Shown here piece after piece: positions 1-7,713 of a DNA stretch of 14,430 nt (the stretch's first letter is position 1; each line of letters starts with the position of its first letter). The stretch lies in the NCBI GenBank assembly GCA_002726335.1, contig PBSR01000166.1:1-14430 (forward strand). The letters are read 5' to 3'. The position numbers and the translations under genes are program-made. The notes beneath the pieces are model-generated. The model ran no database searches and was not told the DNA's origin. It saw nothing but the letters and a program-made list of their open reading frames with translations. The DNA comes from Gemmatimonadaceae bacterium. Lineage in GTDB: Bacteria > Latescibacterota > UBA2968 > UBA8231.

Positions 1-2532
1 CACGGTCAGATCCGAGGCGGCCACGGTGTCGATCTCGACCAGAACCCGTCGCAGCGCCGGGCTCCGACCGACAAGCTGATCGGAACCCGGGAGCCCGAGC
101 TCCGCCTCCAGCGCTCGCAGTCGGTCACTGCCGGCATCCGGCTCGATGGCCAACTTCACAGCAGCGGATGTTGAGTAGTTGAGATCCCGATCGATGGCCT
201 GAACCTCAAAGGTGTAGCTGCCCACGGGCAGGTCGGGCAGTTCCACGCGTCGACGTGTCGTCGTGCGCCACTCTTCTGACTGACCCAGGATACGGTAGGC
301 GTAGACGAGACGGTCGTACGCTGTGCTGAAACTTGCGCCCGAGAACTCGACGGTCACCAGTCGCTGGGCGGCGCCCAGGGTTACCACGTCATCAACGGCG
401 TACCGCTGGTCGGCAACGACGCCTCTCAGTTCGACTCGTGGCGGCTCCTCGGGAGGCGCGTAGCGGGTGACGCCTGCTTCGGTGGCGATCCACATGCGGC
501 CGTCACTACCCTCCTCTATGTGCTGCACCGCGTCGTGCACGAGACCTTCCCGCCGGGAGAACGCCTGAAAGGCGAGACCGTCGTAGCGACACGCACCACC
601 GCCGAATGTGCCGAACCAGAGGTGGCCGTCGGCGCTTTGACACATACTCCGAATGCTGTTGTGGGCCAGGCCATCACGCGTCGTGTACGTGGTGAAGCCC
701 TTGCCGTCGAAGCGGGACACCCCTCCCCCCCACGTGCCGAACCAGAGATCACCGCCACGATCCGGCAGGATGCACCAGACCTGATCGTGCGCCAGGCCGT
801 CCTTGGTCGAATAGCTCCGAAAGCTCTTGCCATCGAAGCGGGAGACGCCCGATTCGACGGTGCTGCACCAGATGGCACCTTCAGCGTCCTCCGCAACCGA
901 CCAGACTTGGTTGTGGGGCAGGCCGTCTGCCGTTGTGTAGGTGATGCAGCGGTCGCCGTCGAAGCAGGTCAGTCCGCCGCCCTGCGTGGCAAACCACATG
1001 CGGCCGCTGTGGTCCTGGTGGATACCCCAGACACTGTCGTGTCCCAGCCCGTCGGCGGTGGTCAACCTGGACAGCCGTTCGCCGTCCAGGCAGACCACCC
1101 CCTGGCCAAACGTACCGAACCAGAACCGGCCCTCCCGATCGCGACAGCTCGACCAGAGGAAATCTCCCACCTCCTCCGTTCCCGGCACCCTTTCCGCCTC
1201 CTCGCCTCGGGCGCGGAAGAGGCCGCCCCCCCATGTGCCGATCCACATCGAGCCGTCTCCGGCGTCGCAGAGGGTTTCGACACGTCCAGCGGGCAAACCC
1301 GACTCCACCGCGATCGTGCCGACCCAGTCGCCATCGTAGCGCGACAGCCCGCCACCCCACGCGCCGACCCAGACACATCCCCGCTCATCCACGTGGGTGG
1401 CATTCACCTGACTGCTCGACAACCCGCTTCCGGCGGTGTGGGCCCGGACAGTCTCACCGTCCCAGTGCACCGCCCCGTTTCCGCGTGAACTGACCCATAG
1501 CCCCCCCTCCCGTCCCGCGGTGAGACGAATGACGGGGCCAACTGTGGATAGAGCTTCGTGGCGCTCGAATCCCCCGGGACCGTGTAGATAGATGCCGCTG
1601 CTGGCGCCGACCCACAGACGGCCCTCCGCGTCTTCGCAGACAGCCGAAACCCGCTCGTCTCTGAGTCCGATGCATTCGCTGCCATTCTCTCGCCGCCGAT
1701 AGACACCCGCCGTCGTCCCCAGCACGAGGCCGCCGTCTCGATCCGCCAGCATGTCGAGGATCGGCGTGTCTCCAGGGAGACCCGCATCGGCGGGGACGAA
1801 GCGCTCACCGTCGAATCGCGTACAGCCCCCTTCTCCTCCGGCGATCCACAGGTCGCCGCAGGAGGAGAGACACATTGCCGCGGTGCTTTCCCGTGTCAGA
1901 CCGTCCGCGTGGGTGAATATGTCGATCCCGGCCTCGTCCAGCCGCGCCAGACCAGGCGACACCTGACTGAACCAGAGAACTCCGCGACGGTGGTCGAACA
2001 GCAGGCGAGGAATCCACTGGATGACGCCGTCCGCGGGTGTCAGCAGACCCGTGGTGGCGCCGTCGAACCGGCAGATCCCTTCGTACGTTGCCAGAAGAAG
2101 GCACCCATCTGCGCCCGTCGTGATGTCGTTGATGAGGACGGACGGCATGCCATCAAAGGCGTCGAATCCCAGCCAGGGACCGGAGCGTGTACCGCCGCCA
2201 ACGGGGATGGCCGGTTCATCGCGGATCGGTGCCCGGTACAGATCCAGACTCCAGGCCTCGTCCGTAACCAGCCCGGCTTCCCGAAGCGCCCTGCTCCAGC
2301 CCGGATCCCCCTGCAACACGGACCGGAACGACCCGATCTGCGCCGTCGACTCCACGGTGAAGACATAGGCCACGACATCTTCGGCGAGGATACGTTCGCA
2401 AGGTCGTCCGTCGACGAGTCCGGCTTCTGCCAGGAGGGTCTGGAGGTGCCGGTTCCACGCTGTACTGAATCGACCCTGCTCCTCGGCAAGGACCTGAAAG
2501 GCCAATCGACAGAGTGTCGTTGCGGCGGTCAT
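1..2532 (-). CDS. Two-component-style propeller / Y_Y_Y / sigma-54 activator hybrid (C-terminus off window)
   Basis: Open frame of 844 codons, read from the minus strand and still open at base 1. After an unrecognised N-terminal region of about 140 residues come roughly 14 repeats of the reg_prop type (for example DGSMWIGTWGGGL and DGHLWFGTFGGG, often followed by RFDG and TxDGL) over residues ~140-690, enough for two seven-bladed propellers. A Y_Y_Y-type domain follows (~695-797; FSGASF, YRILGQSEEW, LPVGSYTFEVQAID). From residue ~819 the sequence LVGRSPALRRVLVEID matches the start of the NtrC/PspF-family AAA+ sigma-54-interaction domain, just before where the Walker A motif should be. I see no signal peptide, and no membrane segment between Y_Y_Y and AAA+, unlike classical membrane-bound hybrid two-component sensors, so it should be a cytoplasmic ligand-sensing enhancer-binding protein. 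The start is the only ATG after the upstream stop; it overlaps the preceding small ORF's TGA (ATGA). Confidence 0.85.
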   Translation of the reverse strand, partial: MTAATTLCRLAFQVLAEEQGRFSTAWNRHLQTLLAEAGLVDGRPCERILAEDVVAYVFTVESTAQIGSFRSVLQGDPGWSRALREAGLVTDEAWSLDLYRAPIRDEPAIPVGGGTRSGPWLGFDAFDGMPSVLINDITTGADGCLLLATYEGICRFDGATTGLLTPADGVIQWIPRLLFDHRRGVLWFSQVSPGLARLDEAGIDIFTHADGLTRESTAAMCLSSCGDLWIAGGEGGCTRFDGERFVPADAGLPGDTPILDMLADRDGGLVLGTTAGVYRRRENGSECIGLRDERVSAVCEDAEGRLWVGASSGIYLHGPGGFERHEALSTVGPVIRLTAGREGGLWVSSRGNGAVHWDGETVRAHTAGSGLSSSQVNATHVDERGCVWVGAWGGGLSRYDGDWVGTIAVESGLPAGRVETLCDAGDGSMWIGTWGGGLFRARGEEAERVPGTEEVGDFLWSSCRDREGRFWFGTFGQGVVCLDGERLSRLTTADGLGHDSVWGIHQDHSGRMWFATQGGGLTCFDGDRCITYTTADGLPHNQVWSVAEDAEGAIWCSTVESGVSRFDGKSFRSYSTKDGLAHDQVWCILPDRGGDLWFGTWGGGVSRFDGKGFTTYTTRDGLAHNSIRSMCQSADGHLWFGTFGGGACRYDGLAFQAFSRREGLVHDAVQHIEEGSDGRMWIATEAGVTRYAPPEEPPRVELRGVVADQRYAVDDVVTLGAAQRLVTVEFSGASFSTAYDRLVYAYRILGQSEEWRTTTRRRVELPDLPVGSYTFEVQAIDRDLNYSTSAAVKLAIEPDAGSDRLRALEAELGLPGSDQLVGRSPALRRVLVEIDTVAASDLTV

Positions 2533-2702
2533 TCCAGCAGTACGACCTTCTGGCGTTGTACCTGAGTGCCCGATTGAAGACGCAACAGGTACCTACCTGA
2601 TGCCACCTTGAGGCCCGTCGCATCGATACCGTCCCAGCCAGCCACGTGCCGCCCGGCGGCCAGGTCCCCGGCGATAACGAAGGTGGAACCGGAGGTCGGC
2701 AC
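2529..2702 (-). pseudogene. Orphan FlgD-like C-terminal sorting-domain remnant (57 codons)
   Basis: A short open frame between the oxidoreductase and the propeller regulator. It encodes a sequence with hallmarks of the FlgD-like Ig fold found at the C-terminus of secreted proteins in FCB-group bacteria: DLAAGRHVAGWDGIDATG, then VASGRYLLRLQSG, then QKVVLLE and stop. The first strands of the domain (the usual 'iYnvaGrrV' part) and any secreted parent protein are missing, and there is no ATG. The only reasonable start is a GTG that overlaps the oxidoreductase stop (TAGTG); its own TGA overlaps the next ATG (ATGA). It may be a relic of a larger secreted protein lost by rearrangement, or a tiny coupled ORF. 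I favour the relic, but the four-base-style junctions at both ends make expression possible. Confidence 0.6.
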
Positions 2703-3787
2703 TACCGGATCCTCACCTCCGCGCCCTTTTCAGCCGATGCGTAGATGCCATCCAGCATCTTCTGCACCATCAGACCGTGTTCGGCGGGCGCCATGGTGGG
2801 CGTATCGTGCAGACAGTGATCTACGTAATTGCGCATCTTGGCCGAGAACACATCTGCCCCCGGGCCTGAGGGCAGCCAGTTCGGCTGTGAGTTCGACATG
2901 TAACCGCCATCGTCGGAAAAGAGCCCTGGTGGATCCCAGTTGGCCCCCGCCTTCTCTCCCATGAGGGTGAAGTTCCACACATCCTTCTCGATGTGGGCGG
3001 CGAAGGACGCCTCGATGGAGAGCACGGCGCCGTTGTCAAAACGGATCTGACCGACGGCGAGATCCTCCACCGTATAGGACTTGTGGTCCCAGTTCGGCCA
3101 CTGGGACACCACGTCTGACTTGCGGTCGCCCAGATAGGTGAAGATGCTGCCACTGGCCGACACCGGCGTCGGCGACCCCATGGCAAAGTGCGTCATCTCC
3201 AGCGCGTGTACGCCGATGTCGATCAAGGGGCCGCCGCCCTGCAGATCCTTGCGCCCGAAGACGCCCCAGTTGGGGATACCGCGGCGGCGCAACGCCTGAA
3301 TGCGACCGTAGATGACCTTTCCCATCCGCCCGGAATCGACGGCATCCTTGATGAATTTCGTGCGCGGATCGTAGCGGTGCTGAAAGCCGATCACGAGCTT
3401 GCGGCGCTTCCGGTTTGCCGCGGTGATCATCTTCTTCGCCTCGGCAGCGGACATGGCCATCGGCTTTTCCACCATGACGTGGGCCCCGGCGTTGCTGGCG
3501 GAAATCGAGGCCTCGGCGTGAGCGCCGTTCGGCGTACATACACTGACGGCGTCAGGCTTGACCGTGGAAAGCATCTTGCGATAGTCTGTGAAGATCCCGT
3601 CGATACCGAACTGCTCCGCCTTGGTTTCCATCCCGGGTTTCGAGATGTCCGCCATGGCCACCATCTCCACATCTTCCATGTCCTTCAGGTAGCGCATGTG
3701 CGCCCCGGCAATGCCGCCGGCGCCGATGAAGGCGTAGCGTAGCTTCTTCTTCGCAGATGCCTTGCGGCTGCCCTTCCGTTTCGCCAT
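2702..3787 (-). CDS. Gfo/Idh/MocA-family NAD(P)-dependent oxidoreductase
   Basis: 361 aa, a normal length for the family. A Lys/Arg-rich leader of ~15 residues precedes the Rossmann fold with the dinucleotide-binding motif GAGGIAG (22-28). The family EKP motif is at 107-109 (VMVEKPMAM), and the C-terminal domain carries GGGPLIDIGVHALEM (184-198), in which D190 and H194 sit at the usual catalytic positions. Known relatives oxidise or reduce sugars, inositols and other polyols; the substrate cannot be told from sequence. The basic leader is not a signal peptide, so the enzyme should be cytoplasmic. It is divergent from the glycerophosphodiesterase gene across an 82-bp gap, and its TAG stop overlaps the following small ORF, so it may be co-transcribed with the regulator at 1-2532. 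The ribosome-binding site before ATG 3787 is weak. Confidence 0.93.
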   Translation of the reverse strand: MAKRKGSRKASAKKKLRYAFIGAGGIAGAHMRYLKDMEDVEMVAMADISKPGMETKAEQFGIDGIFTDYRKMLSTVKPDAVSVCTPNGAHAEASISASNAGAHVMVEKPMAMSAAEAKKMITAANRKRRKLVIGFQHRYDPRTKFIKDAVDSGRMGKVIYGRIQALRRRGIPNWGVFGRKDLQGGGPLIDIGVHALEMTHFAMGSPTPVSASGSIFTYLGDRKSDVVSQWPNWDHKSYTVEDLAVGQIRFDNGAVLSIEASFAAHIEKDVWNFTLMGEKAGANWDPPGLFSDDGGYMSNSQPNWLPSGPGADVFSAKMRNYVDHCLHDTPTMAPAEHGLMVQKMLDGIYASAEKGAEVRIR

Positions 3788-3869
3788 CGATCTCTATCTC
3801 ATCTTTTGTGGAACTGCTTGCTGTGATCTGAGGAGTGCGTAAGCTACCGCAGCAGCCAACTCCCTTCCA
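3788..3869. promoter_or_regulatory. Divergent intergenic region
   Basis: This 82-bp gap separates the divergent oxidoreductase and glycerophosphodiesterase genes and must carry both start regions unless transcription enters from elsewhere. I could not identify convincing -35/-10 or sigma-54 elements here. A TGGAAC...TTGC arrangement near 3811 has the wrong spacing for sigma-54. Confidence 0.4.
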
Positions 3870-4622
3870 GTGAGCCTTCTCGACTTGATACCGGACCCCT
3901 TCCGCATCATCGCCCACCGCGGCGCTTCCGGCTATGCACCGGAAAACACGATGACCGCCTTCCGCCGGGCCGTCGACATGGGTGTCGACGAGATCGAGAC
4001 CGACGTCCATTTCACACAGGATGGTGAGCTCGTGCTGCTCCATGACCACAGCCTCGACCGAACCACGGACGGATCGGGGGCACCACAGCAGTACTCACTG
4101 GCGCAGTTGCGTCGGCTCGACGCGGGCTCCTGGATGGGCGCTGAATTCGCCGGCGAACGACTCCTCAGCCTTGGCGAGCTGTTCGCCGCCTTCGAGGACC
4201 GCCTGACCTATCACGTGGAACTGAAGGATCGCAGCGCTGGGATCGGCGCCGCCACGGCTGCTATCGTCCGCCGCTACGGAAGAGAACGGGAGACACTCGT
4301 CTCTGGTTTCGACTGCGATGCCGAACTGCTCGCCGCCAAAGCCGCGGCACCCGGCGTGCGGTCCACCGTCCTGGTGTCACCGAAACTCGACCCCGGCCAG
4401 AGTATCAGCCGGGCCGTACGCGACGGTCACGACGGCGTTTCTCTCCATGTCGAGATCATCGACCCGGATCTGGTGGCCACAGCACAGGCCGCGGGGTTGG
4501 AGCTCCGCTGCTGGGGGATTCGCAATCGGCAGGACATGGAGCGGGGTGCCGTCACGGGCTGCAACGGCATGACGATCAACTGGCCCGACTGGCTGCAGCA
4601 GTGGGTGGCCGAATCCAGCTGA
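3870..4622 (+). CDS. ugpQ: Glycerophosphodiester phosphodiesterase, cytoplasmic UgpQ-like
   Basis: 250 aa, close to the length of cytoplasmic UgpQ enzymes. It hydrolyses glycerophosphodiesters to glycerol-3-phosphate and an alcohol. All core GDPD motifs are visible: AHRGASGYAPENT (H16-R17; metal-binding E25), DEIETDVHFTQDGELVLLHD (metal ligands E43 and D45; second catalytic His H58), ELK (E117, K119) and a C-terminal WGIRN...GCNGMTINWPDWL stretch. No signal peptide is present. The start is a GTG, since no in-frame ATG precedes the HRG motif, and there is no clear Shine-Dalgarno sequence. It is the only plus-strand gene in the window and is convergent with the phage-shock-like operon, the two stop codons being two bases apart with no terminator visible between them. 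Confidence 0.93.
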   Translation: MSLLDLIPDPFRIIAHRGASGYAPENTMTAFRRAVDMGVDEIETDVHFTQDGELVLLHDHSLDRTTDGSGAPQQYSLAQLRRLDAGSWMGAEFAGERLLSLGELFAAFEDRLTYHVELKDRSAGIGAATAAIVRRYGRERETLVSGFDCDAELLAAKAAAPGVRSTVLVSPKLDPGQSISRAVRDGHDGVSLHVEIIDPDLVATAQAAGLELRCWGIRNRQDMERGAVTGCNGMTINWPDWLQQWVAESS

Positions 4623-4624
4623 CG

Positions 4625-5281
4625 CTACTGGGTCGTGATGGCGTCCTGTCGCAGGGGCAGAGAGACGTGCAGATGATCGGCCGTGCCGCCATGTCGGTCG
4701 GTGGGGCCGCCGTGCCGATCGGCTTTGAGGCCGAGGGCGAGAAACACCCCCTGACGGGCCCAGTTTCGCAGATCGCCGGCATCGCGCACACGCAGATCGA
4801 TAGCGTGAGCGTAGCCGTTTCTGGGGGATGTGAAGTGGCTGGACCAGGAGGGTTCGGTCAGCCCCATCTCACCGTAGTTCGACGGTTTGCGGGTGACGTC
4901 TGTGAGGATGAGAGCCCCCTCGCCGAGGCGGGCGACCCACAAGGCGTTGCGTAGCGTCGGGTGCAACCGGTACCACTCGGCACGCAGCTCGTCGCTCTTG
5001 AAGTTGGACCTCGGAAAGTGCGTCACCGACAGACAGCCTGCCGTCAACAGCATCGTCGGCAACGCCAGCAGCAGCATGAGGGCACGGCGAGGTGACCGCA
5101 GGCGCAGGGCCATGGCCACGGCAATCGCCAGGGTGACACCGCCGGCCAGCAGACCCGCCGCCATAGCCGGCCACTCCGCTGTCGGATAGTGAGCCAGCAG
5201 CAGCAGTTGAACCCGCACCAGCAGGATCAGGCTCGTCAGCGTTCCGGCCAGAAGCAGGATCAGTGAGGCCACCACGGACAT
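4625..5281 (-). CDS. Membrane-anchored M15-like (D-Ala-D-Ala peptidase-type) metallopeptidase domain protein
   Basis: 218 aa from the ATG lying one base after the preceding gene's stop; a 27-residue longer start exists but runs into that gene. Three hydrophobic segments (~5-30, 38-61, 67-85) are followed by an extracytoplasmic domain. That domain contains, in order, ILTDVTRKPSNYG (R131), SSHF (H149), NGYAHAIDLRV (H159, D162) and ADHLHVSLPL (H203, H205). The order 'T-x-x-x-R, S-x-H, G-x-A-x-x-D, H-x-H' resembles the M15/VanY-type zinc peptidases that trim peptidoglycan stem peptides. However, the first His-to-Asp spacing is longer than the usual HxxxxxxD, so the assignment is tentative. It is last in the pspA operon, which would tie a possible cell-wall activity to envelope stress. 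It lacks the coiled-coil tail shared by the three genes before it. Confidence 0.55.
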   Translation of the reverse strand: MSVVASLILLLAGTLTSLILLVRVQLLLLAHYPTAEWPAMAAGLLAGGVTLAIAVAMALRLRSPRRALMLLLALPTMLLTAGCLSVTHFPRSNFKSDELRAEWYRLHPTLRNALWVARLGEGALILTDVTRKPSNYGEMGLTEPSWSSHFTSPRNGYAHAIDLRVRDAGDLRNWARQGVFLALGLKADRHGGPTDRHGGTADHLHVSLPLRQDAITTQ

Positions 5282-5282
5282 G

Positions 5283-6272
5283 TCAATCGCCCGTGGTGTC
5301 GTCGTGGCGGATCTGCGCCGCAAGTTCGACGAACCGTTCCTCGAGGCGGTCATACTTCTCACTGAGAGCGATCAGCACGTCCTGCGTGTCGGTGACCCGC
5401 TGCTCGAGACTGTCGATGCGGTCGCCGCCGTTGCTACGTACGACGCGGCGTACTCCGGCCCCGGCGCCGACGAGGGCGACAAGACCGAGGCCGTAGAGGG
5501 CGAGTTTGCCCAGCACACCTGCGGCCTTGCCCAGACCTGACCAGAGCGGGGATTCCGCGCGCTCCGGGGAGAGGATCAGCGTGGCGACATGGGTCGGATT
5601 CGACCACTTGTTCGCGGCGGGTTTGCCCCACGCCCTCCACTTGTAACGCCCGTCGCCGTCGTGATCGGAGACGATGATGTCGAAGCCGACCTGCTGCCCG
5701 GAAGACAGAGAGATGGGATCCCGACGAACATCCTTGTAGACGGGGACCTCCCATTCGTAGATCGTGGTCGCGCCGACGCGATGCCAGGCCACGTTGGCGA
5801 GCTTCTCCGTTGCCACAACGTGCTGCACGCCCTTGCTGTAGGCACAGGGATTGCCGCAGTTGGGCACGTACTCCCCGTCACCTGCGACGACGGAGAACTG
5901 CATCGGGTTCTCAAACCGTCCACCCGAACGACACCTCTTCACGTCACCACCCCAAGTGTAGATGTCGGCGGCGTCGGTGCGATCCCAACGTCCGCCGACG
6001 ACATGCTCGTCGTCCTCGACTTCGACAGCGACATACACCCGATCCGTCTCCGGACTGTAGCCGACGCGGAAGGTGGACGGCGCCGTGCCCCCGATGGCAT
6101 GGGTCCGGAGTTCCGGCCAGTCCGACAGGTCGCCGTCGATGGTCGGTGGATCCATGATCAGGGCCGTGGCCTTCAACCCAGCTTCGCCGCAGTCGGCCTG
6201 GGCCGACGTCGCCGCCAGCAGGGCAGCCACCGGGAGAATGACGATCAGTCGTGTCCATTCACGTCCCATCAC
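5283..6272 (-). CDS. Secreted/anchored CBM9-like domain protein with C-terminal coiled-coil tail (paralogue A)
   Basis: 329 aa. An N-terminal signal peptide (residues ~1-26, ending ATSAQA) leads to a CBM9-like domain recognised by TIDGDLSDWPEL (~44-55), YVAVEVEDDEHV and, later, VGFDIIVSDHDGDG. A transmembrane helix follows (~252-274, LALYGLGLVALVGAGAGV), then a charged cytoplasmic coiled coil (~285-314) containing TDTQDVLIALSEKYDR. CBM9-like domains often bind carbohydrates; the ligand here is unknown. Two adjacent starts exist: GTG (6272) then ATG (6269), the ATG sharing a base with the upstream TGA. An AAAGGAG ribosome site 7 bases before the GTG fits either. It is a diverged duplicate of the next gene upstream (6269-7684), with matching architecture and tail. 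Confidence 0.82.
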   Translation of the reverse strand: MMGREWTRLIVILPVAALLAATSAQADCGEAGLKATALIMDPPTIDGDLSDWPELRTHAIGGTAPSTFRVGYSPETDRVYVAVEVEDDEHVVGGRWDRTDAADIYTWGGDVKRCRSGGRFENPMQFSVVAGDGEYVPNCGNPCAYSKGVQHVVATEKLANVAWHRVGATTIYEWEVPVYKDVRRDPISLSSGQQVGFDIIVSDHDGDGRYKWRAWGKPAANKWSNPTHVATLILSPERAESPLWSGLGKAAGVLGKLALYGLGLVALVGAGAGVRRVVRSNGGDRIDSLEQRVTDTQDVLIALSEKYDRLEERFVELAAQIRHDDTTGD

Positions 6273-7684
6273 GCCTCGTCTCCTTTACGACCGCCATCGT
6301 CGATGCGGTCGAGTTTCTCGCTCAGGGCGATCATCACGTCCTGTGTGTCCGTCATCCTCGACTCGATGCGGGAGATCCGCTCGTCCATGGCCTCCGCCGC
6401 CTCGGGATCGGGTGCCGGCTGCCGGCCGCCACGCCGTATGAGATAGGCGGTGAAGCCGATGGCGAGAATGATGGCACAGCCGCCGCAGAACTTCGCGATC
6501 GTATGCATCACCTCGTACCCGGGACTCCCCCGCTGTTCCATGTAGAGGCCGACGGGGGTCGGGGCCATGGGCGGGGTCGGCGCCCCGATCTGGTCTGCCG
6601 CCGCCATCCTGGCCTCGACCCCTGCCATGCGTGCCTCGGCTGTGGCGATGGCACCCGCCCGTGAAGCGACAGCAGCGATCTCACCCGCCATACGGGCAGC
6701 TGCGATCGCCGCCTGCTGACCGGACAGCTCTCCCTGGTGCTCCACCAGTTGTTCCACGAGTTGGCCGATCTCGGCACCGAGATCCTCGAAGTGTTCAAGG
6801 TTTTCAAGGTGCTTGAGCTTCTGCAGGGCTTCTAGGCCCCCCAGGCCTTCGAGACCTTCCAAACCTTCCAGGTTGTGCAGGTGGACGTTGTGCCCACTGT
6901 GCCCGTCGTTCCAGGCTTCGAGAATTGACACCAGCACTGCAGCGTCGGCCGCCGACAAGTCTGACGGTCCCAGCAACAGACGCCCGACGCGGTTGTTGTC
7001 CATCTTCTTGCCGCTGACGGCCGGGCCCCACGGCACCCAGGCGGCGTTGCCGTTGCCATCGTTGTCGATGGCGACGACGTCGAAGCCGATCAGATCGCCT
7101 TCATCCAGTTCTACTGGCCGTCTTCGATCGAGGACCTTGCCGCGCCATTCGTAGACGATCCGATCTCCCTCGTTGCGCCAGTTTCCCAGCGAGCCGGCGT
7201 GGCCTCTGATGCCGTCTTCGTGGTGCGCACGAGCCGTCGGCATCCTCTACTGATAGGGGCTGCTGCCATCGGCCAGCCCCGACACGTAAACCTCGATACC
7301 GTCACGGTAGATATCGTTGCTGCCGTCCATGAACAACTCGTCGTCACGGGCAACGACGGCGACATAGAGCATGTCCTCGTCGTCGTCATACCCCACCATC
7401 ATCGATGGGCTGAAGTCGTCACTCGCGCTCAGATCGACGTCGTCCAGGTCGGTGGGGCCGTACGCCTGGAAATGGTTGCGCATCGGGATGCGCTGTACGC
7501 CCTCGGGCCAGTCGGACAGGTCACCGTCGATGCGGATCCCCTCCACCGGCACGGCCAGTGCTACAGGCGCGAGGATGTCCTGGCCGTTGGTAATGGTCCT
7601 GATCTGTGCCTCGGCCGTGCCGGCCAGCAGGGCGGCGGCCAGCCCGATGCTCGCCCAACGTGTGGGGAAGGATAGGTGTGTCAT
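6269..7684 (-). pseudogene. CBM9-like domain protein with coiled coils, interrupted by an in-frame TAG (paralogue B)
   Basis: 471 codons in one continuous frame, broken only by an amber codon (7247-7249, codon 146) in the middle of the CBM9-like domain. The first half has a signal peptide (~1-27, ending GTAEA), IRIDGDLSDWPEG and DGIEVYVSGLADGSSPYQ. The second half resumes with RMPTARAHHEDG and GDLIGFDVVAIDNDGNG, then a Leu/Glu-rich repeat (LEGLEGLEGLGGLEAL), an Ala-rich helix, a Pro-rich linker, a transmembrane helix (~399-416) and a coiled-coil tail with TDTQDVMIALSEKLDR. Both halves align with paralogue A across the stop, with the TAG falling opposite a Phe. Either a point nonsense mutation, a sequence error, readthrough, or reinitiation at the ATG two codons on (7243) could apply. 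A good ribosome site (GAGGA) precedes ATG 7684. Confidence 0.85.
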
Positions 7685-7713
7685 GGGTCGTTCCTCGGGA
7701 ATGAGCGTCCTGG

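Noticed and set aside
520..1488. Long plus-strand open frame (322 codons) opposite the propeller regulator
   Set aside because: It mirrors the repeat-bearing minus-strand gene in GC-rich DNA; its translation has no domain signature, while the minus strand has clear reg_prop, Y_Y_Y and AAA+ motifs.
7241..7261. Genome-wide reassignment of TAG to an amino acid
   Set aside because: At least three neighbouring genes (oxidoreductase, TM2 protein, binding protein) end naturally at TAG.
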